From Dimorphilus gyrociliatus (lineage: Eukaryota; Annelida; Polychaeta; Dinophilidae): DNA of 64,000 nt. Position numbers and translations under genes: made by a program. The notes under the pieces are model-generated. The model was not told where the DNA came from, made no database searches, and worked only from the letters and a program-made list of their open reading frames with translations. Positions 47,649 to 59,401 of the stretch are shown here, in pieces. The stretch is taken from positions 4,356,408 through 4,420,407 of the forward strand of contig CAJFCJ010000006.1 in the NCBI GenBank assembly GCA_904063045.1. The letters are read 5' to 3'. How positions within the stretch are numbered: the first letter of the stretch is position 1; each line of letters begins with the position of its first letter.

Positions 47649-49656
47649 ATGGCAACAACATCGCGGCTCATCAAAAAGCTGGATGAAGCAGTTATAAACC
47701 GTATAGCCGCCGGCGAAGTAATACAAGGTACGCCCAACCCATTTTTAGAGAATAAACGCTCACTTTCCCGTATTGACAGGGCCCTGGAATGCTGTTAAGG
47801 AAATGATAGAAAATTGCCTAGACGCCAAAGCTACTAATATATTAGTGGTCGTAAAACAGGGAGGCCTAAAGTTGATTCAGATTCAAGATAACGGGAAAGG
47901 CATTCATAAATGCGACATGGACGCTGTCTGCGAACGATTTGCTACAAGTAAATTAACCACGTTCGACGATTTGTCATCAATTTCCACTTATGGCTTTAGA
48001 GGGGAAGCTTTAGCAAGCATAAGTCACGTAGCACATATCACAATTACAAGTAAAACTGCTAATTCTCAATGCGCCTTCAAGGGTTCTTATTCTGACGGCA
48101 AATTAAAGGAGCCTGTTAAACCATGTGCAGGTACCCAAGGCACACAAATAACTGTTGAAGATTTATTCTACAATGTCCCTACAAGGAGGAAAGCTATAAA
48201 AAGTGCCACAGAAGAGTATAATAAATTATACGATGTGATCAGCAAATATGCTATTCACAATTCTAAAACTACTTTTACATTGAAAAAACATGGAGAAAAT
48301 GCTGCTATTCGCACTCAATCAGGTAGTACAGTCGATAATATTCAGAATATTTATGGAGGAGAAGTTAGTAGAGAACTGATAAAGGTAGAACATCACGACG
48401 AACAGTACAAATTTAAGGTACAAGGTCATGTTTCGAATGCCAACTATAACGCCAAAAAGTGTATACTTTTACTCTTCATCAATCATCGTCTTGTCGAGTC
48501 ATCAGCCTTGAAGAAAGCATTGGAAAGCGTTTACGCCAATTATCTCCCTAAAGGAAGCCACCCGTTCATGTATCTAAGTTTGGAAATTATACCTCAAAAT
48601 GTTGATGTTAATGTTCATCCAACAAAGCACGAAGTTCATTTTCTACATGAAGAAGCCATAATTGAATCTGTGCAAAGAGTTTTAGAAAACGTTCTTCTCG
48701 ATTCAAATAAAAGTAGGACTTTTCTAACGCAAGCTATTCTCCCCTCTTCGTTTGGCGTAAGCCAAAAAGAAGAAGAAAAACCAAAGGAAGTAGAAAAAAT
48801 ATATGATCATAATTTAGTGCGAACTGATAGTAAAGAAAGAAAATTAGAATCTTTCATCTCGTCACAGTCGTCAGATATTATAACCTCGGATCAAACATGT
48901 AATGGTACGAAGAAAGAACGAAAAGTGCATCTCAAGAGTGTTTTGAGCCTTCGTGCAGAAGTTGAAAGTGACTTGAACATCAATTTGAGAGAGATATTCA
49001 AGGAACATAAATTTGTTGGTTGTGTGGAGAGAAAATTTTCTTTAATGCAGCACGCGCAAGAACTTTATTTGGTGGACGTTTATGAATTAAGTCGAGAGCT
49101 ATTTTATCAGATTATGCTTTATGACTTTGGCAATTACGGCTCTATTTCTTTAGAGGAGCCTGCTAATATAATAGAATTAGCTAAAATAGCTTTAGACCTT
49201 CCAGAGATAGGCTGGACTATAGAAAATGGACCTAAAGTCGAATTGGCGCAACAGATCGATATTGTTCTTCGATCTCATGCTGAATTACTTTTTGATTATT
49301 TCTCATTGGAAATCGATAAAGAAGGAAATATAATATCACTGCCTTATTTATTGGAGAACTATATACCACCACTCCAAGGTCTGCCTGTGTATATTTTGAG
49401 ATTGGCGTCAGACGTTGACTGGACGACAGAGAAGGAGTGTTTTGAAGGAGTATGCAAGGAAACTAGTGACTTTTATGCAATGGGTAATGGCTATGAGCAC
49501 TTAGATCAACATCAAGAAAAAGATTGGAGGTGGATGACTGAATATACTCTTTTTCCAAATTTCAGAAACACATTACTACCAACAAACAGTATGGCAAATC
49601 ATCTTATCAAATTGGCAAGCCTACCAGATTTATATAAAGTATTTGAAAGATGTTAA
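47649..49656 (+). CDS. MLH1: MLH1, MutL-homologue mismatch repair ATPase
   Basis: Two exons (47649-47727, 47780-49656) give 651 residues; human MLH1 has 756. The GHKL ATPase domain shows motif I VKEMIENCLDAKATNI (Glu34 and Asn38), motif II DNGKGI and motif III YGFRGEALASISHVAH. The transducer domain includes VNVHPTKHEVHFLHEE. A shortened Lys/Ser-rich linker (about residues 345-410) accounts for the missing length. The C-terminal dimerisation domain ends FERC, the invariant MLH1 terminus that completes the endonuclease site of its PMS2 partner. The usual RPANA after GEVIQ reads GPWNA here, a departure from a well-conserved stretch. Confidence 0.97.
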
Positions 49657-50009
49657 TAGTCTCTTTTATTTTCAAGTGTACAAATCACAAAATTGTTTAC
49701 CTTTTTTCCAAGCATAATCGGCAAATTTTGATATAAAAAGTCTAGTTCAATTTAAAATGAATCAATAATCTTATCTGAACAGCATACATACAACAGACAG
49801 ATAAGTGCTTTGCAGTTTGAATATTGATTGAACACTCCTATCTAAACGTTCAATAACTCGACCTACTTTTAATACATAAATCTATCAGGGGAATTGTAAA
49901 CTTCTAAAACTACATACATGCAAGTACAAGACGTATAAGTAGTTTAAAAAAACATTTAGTAGAAAATTATGCATAGGTTTTAAAGGGTCAATCAGTTCAT
50001 GATACTGAA
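49657..50009. other. tail-to-tail intergenic region
   Basis: 350 bp of AT-rich 3' UTR-like sequence between convergent MLH1 and ENY2. Confidence 0.4.
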
Positions 50010-50372
50010 TCAGACGTTAGCTTGCTCAGTGAGAAATTGTCGAATCTTGTGTAGTAGTTCTTTCTTTACGGTATCCGGAACAAGTGCACGACCTTTCGGC
50101 GTCACCTCTGCGACCAAATCATCCACTGATACCGTTTCTATTCCACGTTCTCTAATAACTTGTTTACAATAAGCTCGTACCTTCTCTCTCCAGCCACATT
50201 CGTCAAGCCTAGATATATTTTTAACAATTATTATAAAATCGCTCGATTGTTTTGAAACAACAATACAAAATACCAACCTCATGCGAAGTAATCTCTTTAG
50301 TTTTTCCTTTTCACCAGTTTCTTCCAATTTTTGATTAATCGTTTCACGGATTATAAGCTCTCTATCACCCAT
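50010..50372 (-). CDS. ENY2: ENY2, SAGA/TREX-2 subunit
   Basis: Two exons (50372-50278, 50208-50010) give 97 residues (human 101). ENY2/Sus1 is a small helical protein of the SAGA deubiquitinase module and the TREX-2 mRNA export complex. Conserved parts are [19 protein letters not shown], the joint [19 protein letters not shown] across the intron, and [18 protein letters not shown] then [13 protein letters not shown]. The frame is open 12 bp further up only from a non-ATG codon, so ATG at 50372 is preferred. Confidence 0.96.
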   Translation of the reverse strand: MGDRELIIRETINQKLEETGEKEKLKRLLRMRLVFCIVVSKQSSDFIIIVKNISRLDECGWREKVRAYCKQVIRERGIETVSVDDLVAEVTPKGRALVPDTVKKELLHKIRQFLTEQANV

Positions 50373-51216
50373 TTTTCTATTCAAGTTATTTAATAACTGA
50401 AAAAAGGTTTATTCGTAAATAAAAAAAATAATTACACAGCTGCGCTATTCGATTCGAGAATTGCCCCTATTGATATAATCTTGCATATTTCAATTTTTAG
50501 AAAAAATCTAGTAAAATAATTTAATGCTTTTACTTGATTACTAAGTAATCAACCGATTCTTATTAGTAAAAATATTACTGCGTCTCAGATAATTAAAAAT
50601 CAAATCTACTTACGGTCCCGCGTGCCAAATATTTCTCGTAAAAAACGAACTTGTTGTGTACTCGATTTCGTAGTGAGCGCGCCAAGTTTTTTCCCCCTTT
50701 ACAATATTGCAGTTTAAATTCGGCGCGACACGAATCGAATACGCACCCCGCTACAGCTCTTTGCAGTTCGAACCGAACATCTTTACGTTATCGTCGTTTT
50801 CTGTCGTTTTCGCGCTTTGACTAGCCGATTTTTGCAGTTTTGGTAAGCGATTATCTAATCACTCAACGTTTATAGTGTGAATAGCAACTTTTTGCTGTAC
50901 GAAATAGTAAATAATCGTCGTTTGTTTTGCAGTATTGCGCTGCGACAGCAGCAGGTATAGTGCGCCATTGTGCAGCTCCCGCCCAACGGTCGCGTTCTTT
51001 AAAAAATTTCTCCCGAAAGTATTACAGACGTCCCATTAATATCATTATTCAAATCAACAGCTGCTTATAAAAGTATTGCAGCTGTTTCCACCGTGCCTTG
51101 CAGCTGCCGCATGTTGAATACCGCGTTCACGATCCTCGTTCTATTCAACTGTAACACTGCAATTTATACTGCAATTCTGTTCATTACAGGCTGTTTCCCA
51201 ACCCGCATTCAAATTA
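50373..51216. promoter_or_regulatory. ENY2 / zinc-finger gene B divergent promoter with TTGCAG repeats
   Basis: 840 bp. TTGCAG occurs at 50707, 50761, 50832, 50927, 51076 and 51098, with a TGCAG at 50971. The word ATTCGATTCG lies at 50447-50456 and its complement-like CGAATCGAAT at 50731-50740. The end (TTCATTACAG at 51181-51190) is an acceptor, so gene B has at least one 5' UTR exon here. Confidence 0.5.
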
Positions 51217-54200
51217 TGGATTCCAAAGTTCTCGAAGAGGTAATGAAATAATTATTAGTATTTTTGTACTAGGCGACTACAGTGAACATTTGTACGTATA
51301 CAGATCGAACAAAAGGCCAAGATGAAAATTAACAAGCAGCACCTACGAAAACTCGTTACGGATCATTTAACGATGGCCTGTAAAAGCGCTTTGCCTGACG
51401 AAAGAATGTTTACGGTTGAAGCGCTTGTCGGAATAACCTTGTCATCGAAGGAAGTTATGCTAATTAACGTTAAAGAAAACGTTTCAAACCAACTGACCAA
51501 GAATGTCGCAAAAGACAAACGCAATATGTCTTCGTCGGTCGACGACGTGTCAGAGGCGCTTAAGAGGAAATTCGAACAGTACGTTTATTTATTCTCGGCC
51601 CCCCCAACTTAAAACAGACTTGGTTGTTTTTTCTTTCAGTGAACCGGCTAAAACGTCGTCGAAACGTAAATCGGACAAGATAAAGAGTGAACGATCTGGT
51701 TCACCAGTAGTTAAACGCTCTAGGGTATCTCTGCCGCCCCAGCACCGAATCAGGAATTCTTATGACCCCCCTGAATTGGATGCTTTAAGGAAATTAGCGA
51801 CACCTAATGAAGCTTTAACAGGATGGTATTCACAGGTTTTACCACAATCTTTGGTCCTACCTCCATTTCTTAATGGATCATTCCAGGTATGTTCTCTTTC
51901 TAGGATAAAGATATACTAGATAGCGATATCTAGTATATCTGTGTTTTTCCCCTCATTGTTGTTGTTTTGTTCTTTTGCAATGTCGGTCTAAAAAGAACCG
52001 AGACATTGTTAAACGTTGTGAAAACTTGTCTGAAACAAACCAGAATGCTGCCCGCCCTTCTCTCCAACATCCTATGTTCACCTCGAGGCAATATCCGGGT
52101 CTTTCAGAGGATGATTCTTCCCCAAGAAACCAGTCCCCGCAACCTGACGATGATAAATCAGCTGAAGCTTTGGATATGACAAAACCTGATGACTATGAAG
52201 AAACGGACGTGAATATGAATAAGACAACGCCATTGAAACTTTTGGCCCAAACCGTAATTGAACAGGTGATATTCCTTTCCATGACCCCTCCATACCGTCC
52301 TTTCACTGAAAAAATAGCGGTATGGAGGGTGAGTTACACTCCAGGAATTTTAATATTTTAATACGATTTATTTTGGTTTTCAAAAAAAAGACTACGCGAT
52401 CGAACGGCGGCGAAGAGATCAAGAGGAGTTCGTCATGCGAGCCGATTGTCAACAAGCAGGTGTGTTCCTCGGCCTTTGCCGAAGCGATAATAGCTTTGGA
52501 CGCGAATTTTTGCAGTAAACAATAGGCAGGTGACTAATCTAGACATAAAAATAAAAAGAGAGCGATAAGTATTTATTATCTATCTATGACTGCAAAGATT
52601 CACGTTTAAACACGTTATCTGATTTTAGTGGCTATATGCATCGGCATGCAATATAGAGTAGCCGCTTGATTTGCTTTTCAAATTGGACTCGGCTGCATTA
52701 AAATTGCTATAGAATTTAACAATAGCGGCGGCTGGTGGCGGCGGTGGCGGCAGTTTTTTTTTACAAGAGAGAGCAGCAGCCTGCACCAATTTATACAGCA
52801 ATGGCCTATTTGACAGTGTGCAGCTGTAAAGATTGCTGAAGGGCGGGGCGAGATTTTCTTCTCTCTTGCAATCTATCTACGACTCTATCTCTCTTTTCCG
52901 TATTTATTTCTCTTTTATTCCTGCCTGCCACGCCGTCTGTCCCTCAGCAATTTTGTCAGTATAGGGGGCAAAGAGAGGGTAAAAATATTTAAATGAAGCA
53001 ATTACTGTTTAATATAGATAAAGTGTAATTTTTACCCTTCTTCCTTATTGTATATAACTTATATACAAAGAATCATAAATATCTCTTTGCCGCCCCTCTT
53101 TTTCTTTATCTGTATCACTCTCTATCTTTTATATATAGAGAGCGAACAAAAAGAAAAAGAGAAAAAAAATTCCAGCATGTCGGTGAAAGTGCGGTGGCCT
53201 GCGTTGCGTTCTATTCATTTCTCATTTTACAAAAGCATGCCTTCTCCCTTTACGGTTTTTTTTATTTATTGCGCATCTTGTGGACGTTTTTACGTTGTTC
53301 TTTTGTTCTCTCGAAATTCTTTAAACCTACATTGTTTTTATTATTATTTTCTTGTTTATTTATTTATTTATCTTTAGTTTCCTAACCATAACTCCTCACT
53401 ATTCTTCTTCTTCTCCCTTTCTCATTATTACTTTTTGTCGACCTTTGTTGTTGTTTTTGTTTGTTGTTTTTTACAACATTCGCATATGCAGTTGCGCATT
53501 TAACATTCCGCGTGTTTGTGGTATATATCCATATACATACTTGCGTACATGTATTGTATGTTTATTCAAAATATGTGTTTTACGTAAATACAAACACATC
53601 AATGTAGCGATATGCATACATAATAGGTACATGTTATATATGCATGCATTTAAATACATAAATATGTACAGTTATTGTGTATATATTTATACGCACATTT
53701 TCCTATCGCCTACATTTATATACATCTAAGCGTATAGAGAGACATATATATATATACATACAATGCCTAAACTATGCTGAATAGGAAAAGTGGAACAGAG
53801 AGCACGCGTAGCGTGCTGCTTTCGAACTTTGTACGCGACACATCAGTCACACTGCTGCATGCCTTGGCCCAGTGCCAGCGTCACTGCAAAAAGGGCGGGG
53901 TGTTTACGAGGGAAGGGAAAGGGACAGGGTACGCGGTATATTAAAACTATTTGTGAAAGTAACTTGTTATTTATTATGACTCTTAGAATGGGCTGGAGGG
54001 TTAACGCTGTAAGAGTGGGTTTCAAATTTATTACGTTTGGCAATTAAAGAGGGCTATTCTGATTACATTTTGGAAAGTAGATCGGCGACATCTACAGGCC
54101 TACACAGACAAATCGGCCCACATGACTGAGAAGGGAGAAGAGGGTGTAGCGTTCGAAGGTTAGGGGTGTCGATGTTTCCCTCTATTTTTTTGCTGTTCTT

Positions 54201-55241
54201 TGCTTACATATTTTGCATGGCAGTGTGTTTATGGTCCGTAACCATACGGTGTTTATTTCATGCATAACTGATTACTCGACTGCACCTGTTGGATTGGCAG
54301 TGTTTCCTTTTCATTATATATTCCCCCCTCTTTATTTCTGCCTTTTTGTCGTACTGTACCCGCGCTGCGGGCTGGTTGTCTTTAAGGCGTTCGTTTTGTC
54401 GACCAGGTGCGTCCAGGATGTAGGAATGAGTTGAGTCGTCGACGACGTAACGTGCGATGTTCAGAATGCGGTCGGGTATTTTTTGATAACAATACTTTGA
54501 GGAGGCACGCTCTTATACATAAAGGAATCAAACCATTCAATTGTTCGAAATGCAGCAAAACTTTCCGACAAGCCGGCTGCTTACAACGCCACCTCGCCAC
54601 GCACAAAGATGTCAACAACGCTTCACGTAGATGCTAGAAATAATAACTTCAAAAAAATGCAAAAAACTATAAACTATTAACCCTTCTCTTAAATAATCTA
54701 ACGCTTTCAATGTTAATTCGCATAAACTGAACCAAACGCAAACAAACCAAAAACAAACACTTGACCGTATATTTAGAATGAGAACGACAGCGAATCGGAA
54801 GGACTTTCGGGAGATTTGACAAACATTTGCCCTCAGTGTGGAGTTACTTTATCAACTAATACCGCCTTAAAACGGCACATGCTCATCCATGACGGCGTGA
54901 AACCCTACAATTGCACAATCTGCGAGAAGAAGTTCAGACAGAAAACGGACCTGCAGCGCCATCTTTGTACACATACTAAGAAGTATCCATTTAGCTGCCC
55001 GCTCTGTGATTTCAAGTGCGTTGCAAGACATTCATTAAAGGCTCATGGCAGAAACAAGCATAACATGCCGGATCTCCACTATCAGGTGGTTCCGGCTAGT
55101 TTGGATGAACTGGTACCAATGACTGATTATAATTTCGAAGCGGGGCAAATAAAGAAAGAGGATGATGAGGAAGAGTCTGTACTTCCATCTGATCAAATTG
55201 ACTCGAATCCGGAGACAGATTCGGCTCAACATCACATATGA
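51217..55241 (+). CDS. zinc-finger gene B: shared N-terminal domain, two alternative C2H2 ends
   Basis: Common exons 51217-51240, 51304-51578, 51640-51886, 51996-52265 and 52391-52459 join in frame. The last ends in phase 0 and can splice to either 54407-54637 (371 residues total) or 54777-55241 (449 residues total). Residues about 22-75 form the shared family domain (LRKLVTDHLTMACKS, VEALVGITLSSKEVMLINV). The linker is Ser/Pro/Asp-rich with KRKS-type nuclear signals. Each terminal exon carries its own fingers and stop. Reading past the donor at 52459 would instead end at 52525 without fingers. The fourth-exon acceptor is the least certain join. Confidence 0.75.
52460..54406. other. long intron of zinc-finger gene B
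   Basis: 1.9 kb, far larger than typical introns here. It holds low-complexity pyrimidine-rich and ATACATA-type DNA (53.0-53.8 kb), a GGC-rich patch near 52727-52752 and TGCAGC words near 52780-52835. The open frames within it are low-complexity and unconvincing. It may hold regulatory DNA or further alternative exons that I cannot recognise. Confidence 0.4.
54407..54637 (+). CDS. alternative terminal exon 6a of gene B, two C2H2 fingers
   Basis: Opens after the acceptor GTCGACCAG in phase 0, has a basic leader (SRRRRNV) and two fingers, CSECGRVFFDNNTLRRHALIH and CSKCSKTFRQAGCLQRHLATH, with an HKGIKPFN linker, then a stop. Confidence 0.75.
   Translation: MRPGCRNELSRRRRNVRCSECGRVFFDNNTLRRHALIHKGIKPFNCSKCSKTFRQAGCLQRHLATHKDVNNASRRC
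54777..55241 (+). CDS. alternative terminal exon 6b of gene B, three C2H2 fingers
   Basis: Opens after TATATTTAG in phase 0 with an acidic leader (NENDSESEGLSGD). It has fingers CPQCGVTLSTNTALKRHMLIH, CTICEKKFRQKTDLQRHLCTH and a third of C2H2 type with spacing CPLCDFKC..H....NKH. An acidic tail contains AGQIKKEDDEEES, a likely SUMO-acceptor motif (IKKE). Confidence 0.78.
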   Translation, partial: NENDSESEGLSGDLTNICPQCGVTLSTNTALKRHMLIHDGVKPYNCTICEKKFRQKTDLQRHLCTHTKKYPFSCPLCDFKCVARHSLKAHGRNKHNMPDLHYQVVPASLDELVPMTDYNFEAGQIKKEDDEEESVLPSDQIDSNPETDSAQHHI

Positions 55242-56578
55242 TACGGTTGATTATTTCTGAAGAAGGGATGGAAAAGGGGGAATAAGAGAATTATAGATCT
55301 GGTCAAGTTCCTTAGCCGTTAGTCTTATTATCTTTAAAATTATCTCAAGGTTTATTCACATTAAAAAAAAAATGTTTTACAAATTGACTTTGGCATAGTC
55401 ACCCTAAGTGCCTTGGTAAACTTTGCAAACAGTAAAAATTTGAAAAAAAATTTAGTGATAAAAAATTAGTATAATATGGCTGCAAATTATTATTTTTTTA
55501 ACGTTTTGTGATATATTATGTTTCATAAACAAATGTACATAATTGGTCGTAGTGATAAAACGTTATTCTGCACCTTACACGTGACTTTTCGCCATTTTCT
55601 CATTTACTTTTTAGACGTATGTTAATCCATCAGTTAGAAACGCTTGTTAACTTATGCAAATTGTGCAATATTCCTTCCAAAGTTACAGTTCTTTTACAAC
55701 TATGCATTTTTTTTGCGTGTTCATTTTAATCTGGATATAAATGATTCTATATACATAAAGAAAATACTTGTGAAATTGTATACCAACATGTATGCCTACT
55801 CGTATTCTTATTCCACATCAAATGATTATTCTTTGATTTTTGATTAATAAAAGTTATTGAAATATTAAAGTACACCATATTAAAAACTTTTCAATACTAC
55901 TCGCCATCTATTATCCAAAAAATTGACCGATAGATGGCATTTCATTACAATCTTAACCGTTTCGTTCCGTAAACCGCATGAGGTAAGTGGGTTGGTGTGT
56001 TTTTGTTCCATTTTCTCGTAACTTAAGCCTACTCGGCTACTGTTAATTAAATTAGCGATTAACTAAGATAACAAACTTTCGTAAGACTTGTTCAAAGCAA
56101 CTTTTTTATGTTTGATTCGTGATGAAAAATGACTTTTTTGACGGTAAACCAGAGCTACAAACTTTTCAAGATGGCGGCTCAAGTTGGCGCCTTCACAAAC
56201 GGGCCTTTGGCCGGTGACAAAGCAAACACTACTGACACGCTTTACTCAGTGCCAATTCTCTTTTAGTTTAAGTTTGTGATATATTTTGTGGCAAACATTA
56301 CTTTTCGACGCCATAAACAATATAACTTTTAGTTTGCTGAGCGGTCTGTCTCAATCACCTAAAATATATTGCGCAGGTAAACCATTCATCATTGTTCAGT
56401 TGGCCTTCTTTCTTACTCGCGTTTTGAATAAGTCTTGGCTTGTTTGCACGCAATAGGCGCCGAATAGGATTTGTTTATCGACGCAATTTTTTTCTCAGGC
56501 CTATATAGTGCTCAAGTTTACTTGTTCAATACGTATCTACATACTTGTTTGGCCTGTTATCTAGGTACACTCACGGCC
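55242..56578. other. intergenic between zinc-finger genes B and C
   Basis: 1.3 kb. Left part is AT-rich 3' UTR-like (AATAAAAG near 55846). The right part, 56.0-56.5 kb, is less AT-rich and probably holds gene C's promoter and 5' UTR. No coding exon recognised. Confidence 0.4.
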
Positions 56579-58776
56579 ATGAAGAACATTCCGACAAATT
56601 CTTCTATACAAAGTTCTTTTATTGAACTTGTTCGAAAATTTTGCTCCAAGGTGTTTGCTGACGAGGACTGCCATGTCCAAGGTCTTCTAGCTTTTACCCT
56701 ACCAAAAGAAAGAGTAAGATTTCATTATTTCTAATGTATTTTAATTTGAATAACAAGCATCTTCTAATTGGTTTCAAAAATGTACTTCCTATAATTTTCT
56801 AGGTCGTTCTGGTAAATGTATCACAGGAGATAAAGAATTTACAGACTCCCGTATCGAACTTCTCCGATAAGATTCCGATTAGCAACATTACAAAAATCGA
56901 ACCTAAAACGATTAATCAACCGATTATCATTCATCCGATTCCCGTTTTGGACAGCCTATCCTCTTTACGTCTCCCAAGCTCATCATCTTCCAGCATATCA
57001 ACAAAATCCAAGTAGATACCTCAGTTTTTATGCGCCTAAAAATACTTATAGACCCTTGTAATTTTCTTAAGTGTTATCGACTCGATCCAACCTACCACAA
57101 ATTCTGTCAAGAATAGACGAAAAGGACAGCCTAAGAGACGAAAATCAAATGATTCACCGGCTGTGTTCGAAGTTCCATCACAAGTTCCTCTGCAAAGTAG
57201 TTACAATGCCAAAAGAACCAAAGTTGAGGCGGACAGCAATGCCATTGTGGTTGGTAGTGAAAGCGTTTCGTTTTATCAGTTGTTCCTAATCGGTAGTTCT
57301 GTTTGATTTTAGAGTAGAGAGAGTACTTCGGATTCAGATGGATGGGACAATATTGATTCAAGGAAGGAGGTAAGCATCATTTTACAACATTACAATTGGC
57401 AGAGGTGGTTAACTACTGTATAAAAATTCCCTTCCTTCCCTCAATCCCTTAAAAAATTTTTAATAATTCCAATAATTTCGCTTTTTAATATAACTTTTCT
57501 TTCTTTCACGCGAAACTGATAGAGTTATAAATCGAGGATATGGTAAGTCTCTAACAAGGAATGCTTAAGAAATATTAACTTATTCCTATATAATAACCGT
57601 TTTTATAATAAAAACTATATATATACAATATCTTTTTTATTACCATTTTGCATCTCTGTAAAAAAGTCTCACTGTAATCTCATCTATATATACTATATAT
57701 ACATATGCATGGTTTATTTTTTACTTACCCTTTACTTTTTATATATATATACATATATCAGTTATAATCAATATTTTGGTTCCTGCTTACTTATATTTTT
57801 TATTGAAACTATTATTCTAAAGCATGATCGAATAGAAGAATTTTGTAATTGTTTATAATTTGACGATGTTACTAACTAGAAGTCATAATACAGGTTTCCG
57901 TAGAAGATGAACTCTATAAGAAAATAACGAAAACAGACAGCAATAGCAATCTAATCGCTTGGCCGAGCCCACAAATCGACGAATCAGATGGGAGTTCGAC
58001 GTTGAATGATTCGAACACTGAATCAATATTTGCTCCATCTCCTAAAATGGAACCAATTCTAAATGAGAGAGGTAGTCGCGATCTTTGTCCCGGGGCATTT
58101 CCTAAATCAAATTTTTTTCATTAATATTGCATTCTTCCAGGCCGAGTGGAATGTCAAATTTGCCAGAAGGAATTATACGATAAATCGTCGTTAAATCATC
58201 ACATGTTGATTCATAAAGGTATAAAACCATTCAAGTGCCCCATTTGTCACACAACTTACAGACAAAAGATAACTATGCAGGTATAGTCCAAAGATTAAGA
58301 AAAAAGTCTATTATTTATAAAATAACATAAAAACAATACAGCGTCATATGGCTACTCATTTTAATGTGGATAAAAAAGCTTGCGAATTGTGCGGTTACAA
58401 GGACAAGTCCCAGAGAAAAGTGTTCATGCACCGGGTGAAAGAACATGGTCTTCCTATATCTGCAAATACATTTTCAGATCCAATGCCAGCAGATACGGCC
58501 ATGACCGTGCGACAAACGACATATCCAGTAGCAATGCCGGAAAAGTTATCCTTACAGATACGTTATCCAGACGGTAGACACGATATCGATATCACTATAC
58601 CAGATTACCCAGGTTCAGAAGAAATGCGTAACAAGTTTGCAGAAAAAGAGTCCCAGGCAGATGAAAGTGATCCAGAACAGATGGTCATTGATTTAAAAAA
58701 TTCAGATCGCACACCACCAGCAAGGGTTCCCATACGCATGCAAACTAGATCAGGAGAGAAAAAAAGCACTGGGTAA
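56579..58776 (+). CDS. zinc-finger gene C: shared N-terminal domain plus C2H2 fingers
   Basis: Proposed exons 56579-56713, 56803-57011, 57072-about 57249, 57313-57369, 57894-58071, 58141-58280 and 58342-58776, about 443 residues. The N-terminus has a shorter form of the family domain: FIELVRKFCSKVFADED, VQGLLAFTLPKERVVLVNVS and QEIKN, split by an intron at the point where gene B's is continuous. The middle is Ser/Pro-rich with NRRKGQPKRRK as nuclear signal. Fingers: CQICQKELYDKSSLNHHMLIH, CPICHTTYRQKITMQRHMATH and a third, CELCGYKDKSQRKVFMHRVKEH. The end of exon 3 is uncertain by a few codons because no donor there is strong. Confidence 0.72.
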
Positions 58777-59401
58777 AAAATAATTTCAAAAGAAAACATT
58801 GATGAAAAGAGGAAAACAAGAAAAATAGAAAAAAATATATTTTTTTAAAATAACTTTTGTTTTGCAAAGGAAGTTTAAGAATTGCATTATATTTTTTAAG
58901 AGTTTCTTTTGCTCATATACTTCGTTTCTTTACAACTTTTTTTGGCGCCGTATTATGTTGATTTCTACATTCCAATTTTATTTTAACAACATTCCCAGAT
59001 TACATTAAGTATATGCATTTGATTTTTTTGCATTCGATGTATCTGATTCGTGCGTGTCGTAACAGATGTTTTCAGTTTTGCTTATTATTTTTTTTGCATG
59101 TATTGTATGTACTGTCAATAAAGAGGTCGTACCATAGATAATATATTATAGATATTCGATTTTTTTGTAATGCCCTTTGATGAATGTGTTGCATACAAAT
59201 AACGTAAGCAAAAACAGATTTGTTTGTCAGGCGAACGATAAAGCTGGTTCTCAAACTTTTTAAGAGCGAATTAAAGCAGACATGTCTATGCTCATATATT
59301 ACCATGATCATTTGAAACAAAAAAAAAAAAATGCAGTAAAATTTTTAGGAATGCAGAAATATTTAGGCTCACAACGTGAAAGACAGAAATTGAAAAAAAA
59401 T
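58777..59401. other. tail-to-tail intergenic region
   Basis: AT-rich 3' UTR-like DNA between convergent gene C and the small zinc-finger gene. AATAAAG is at about 59119. No gene seen. Confidence 0.4.

Noticed and set aside
53048-53729. Hydrophobic plus-strand frames in the long intron of gene B
   Set aside because: Low-complexity T-rich and TATACATA DNA yields Phe/Leu/Tyr-rich peptides. There are no splice joins or family features.
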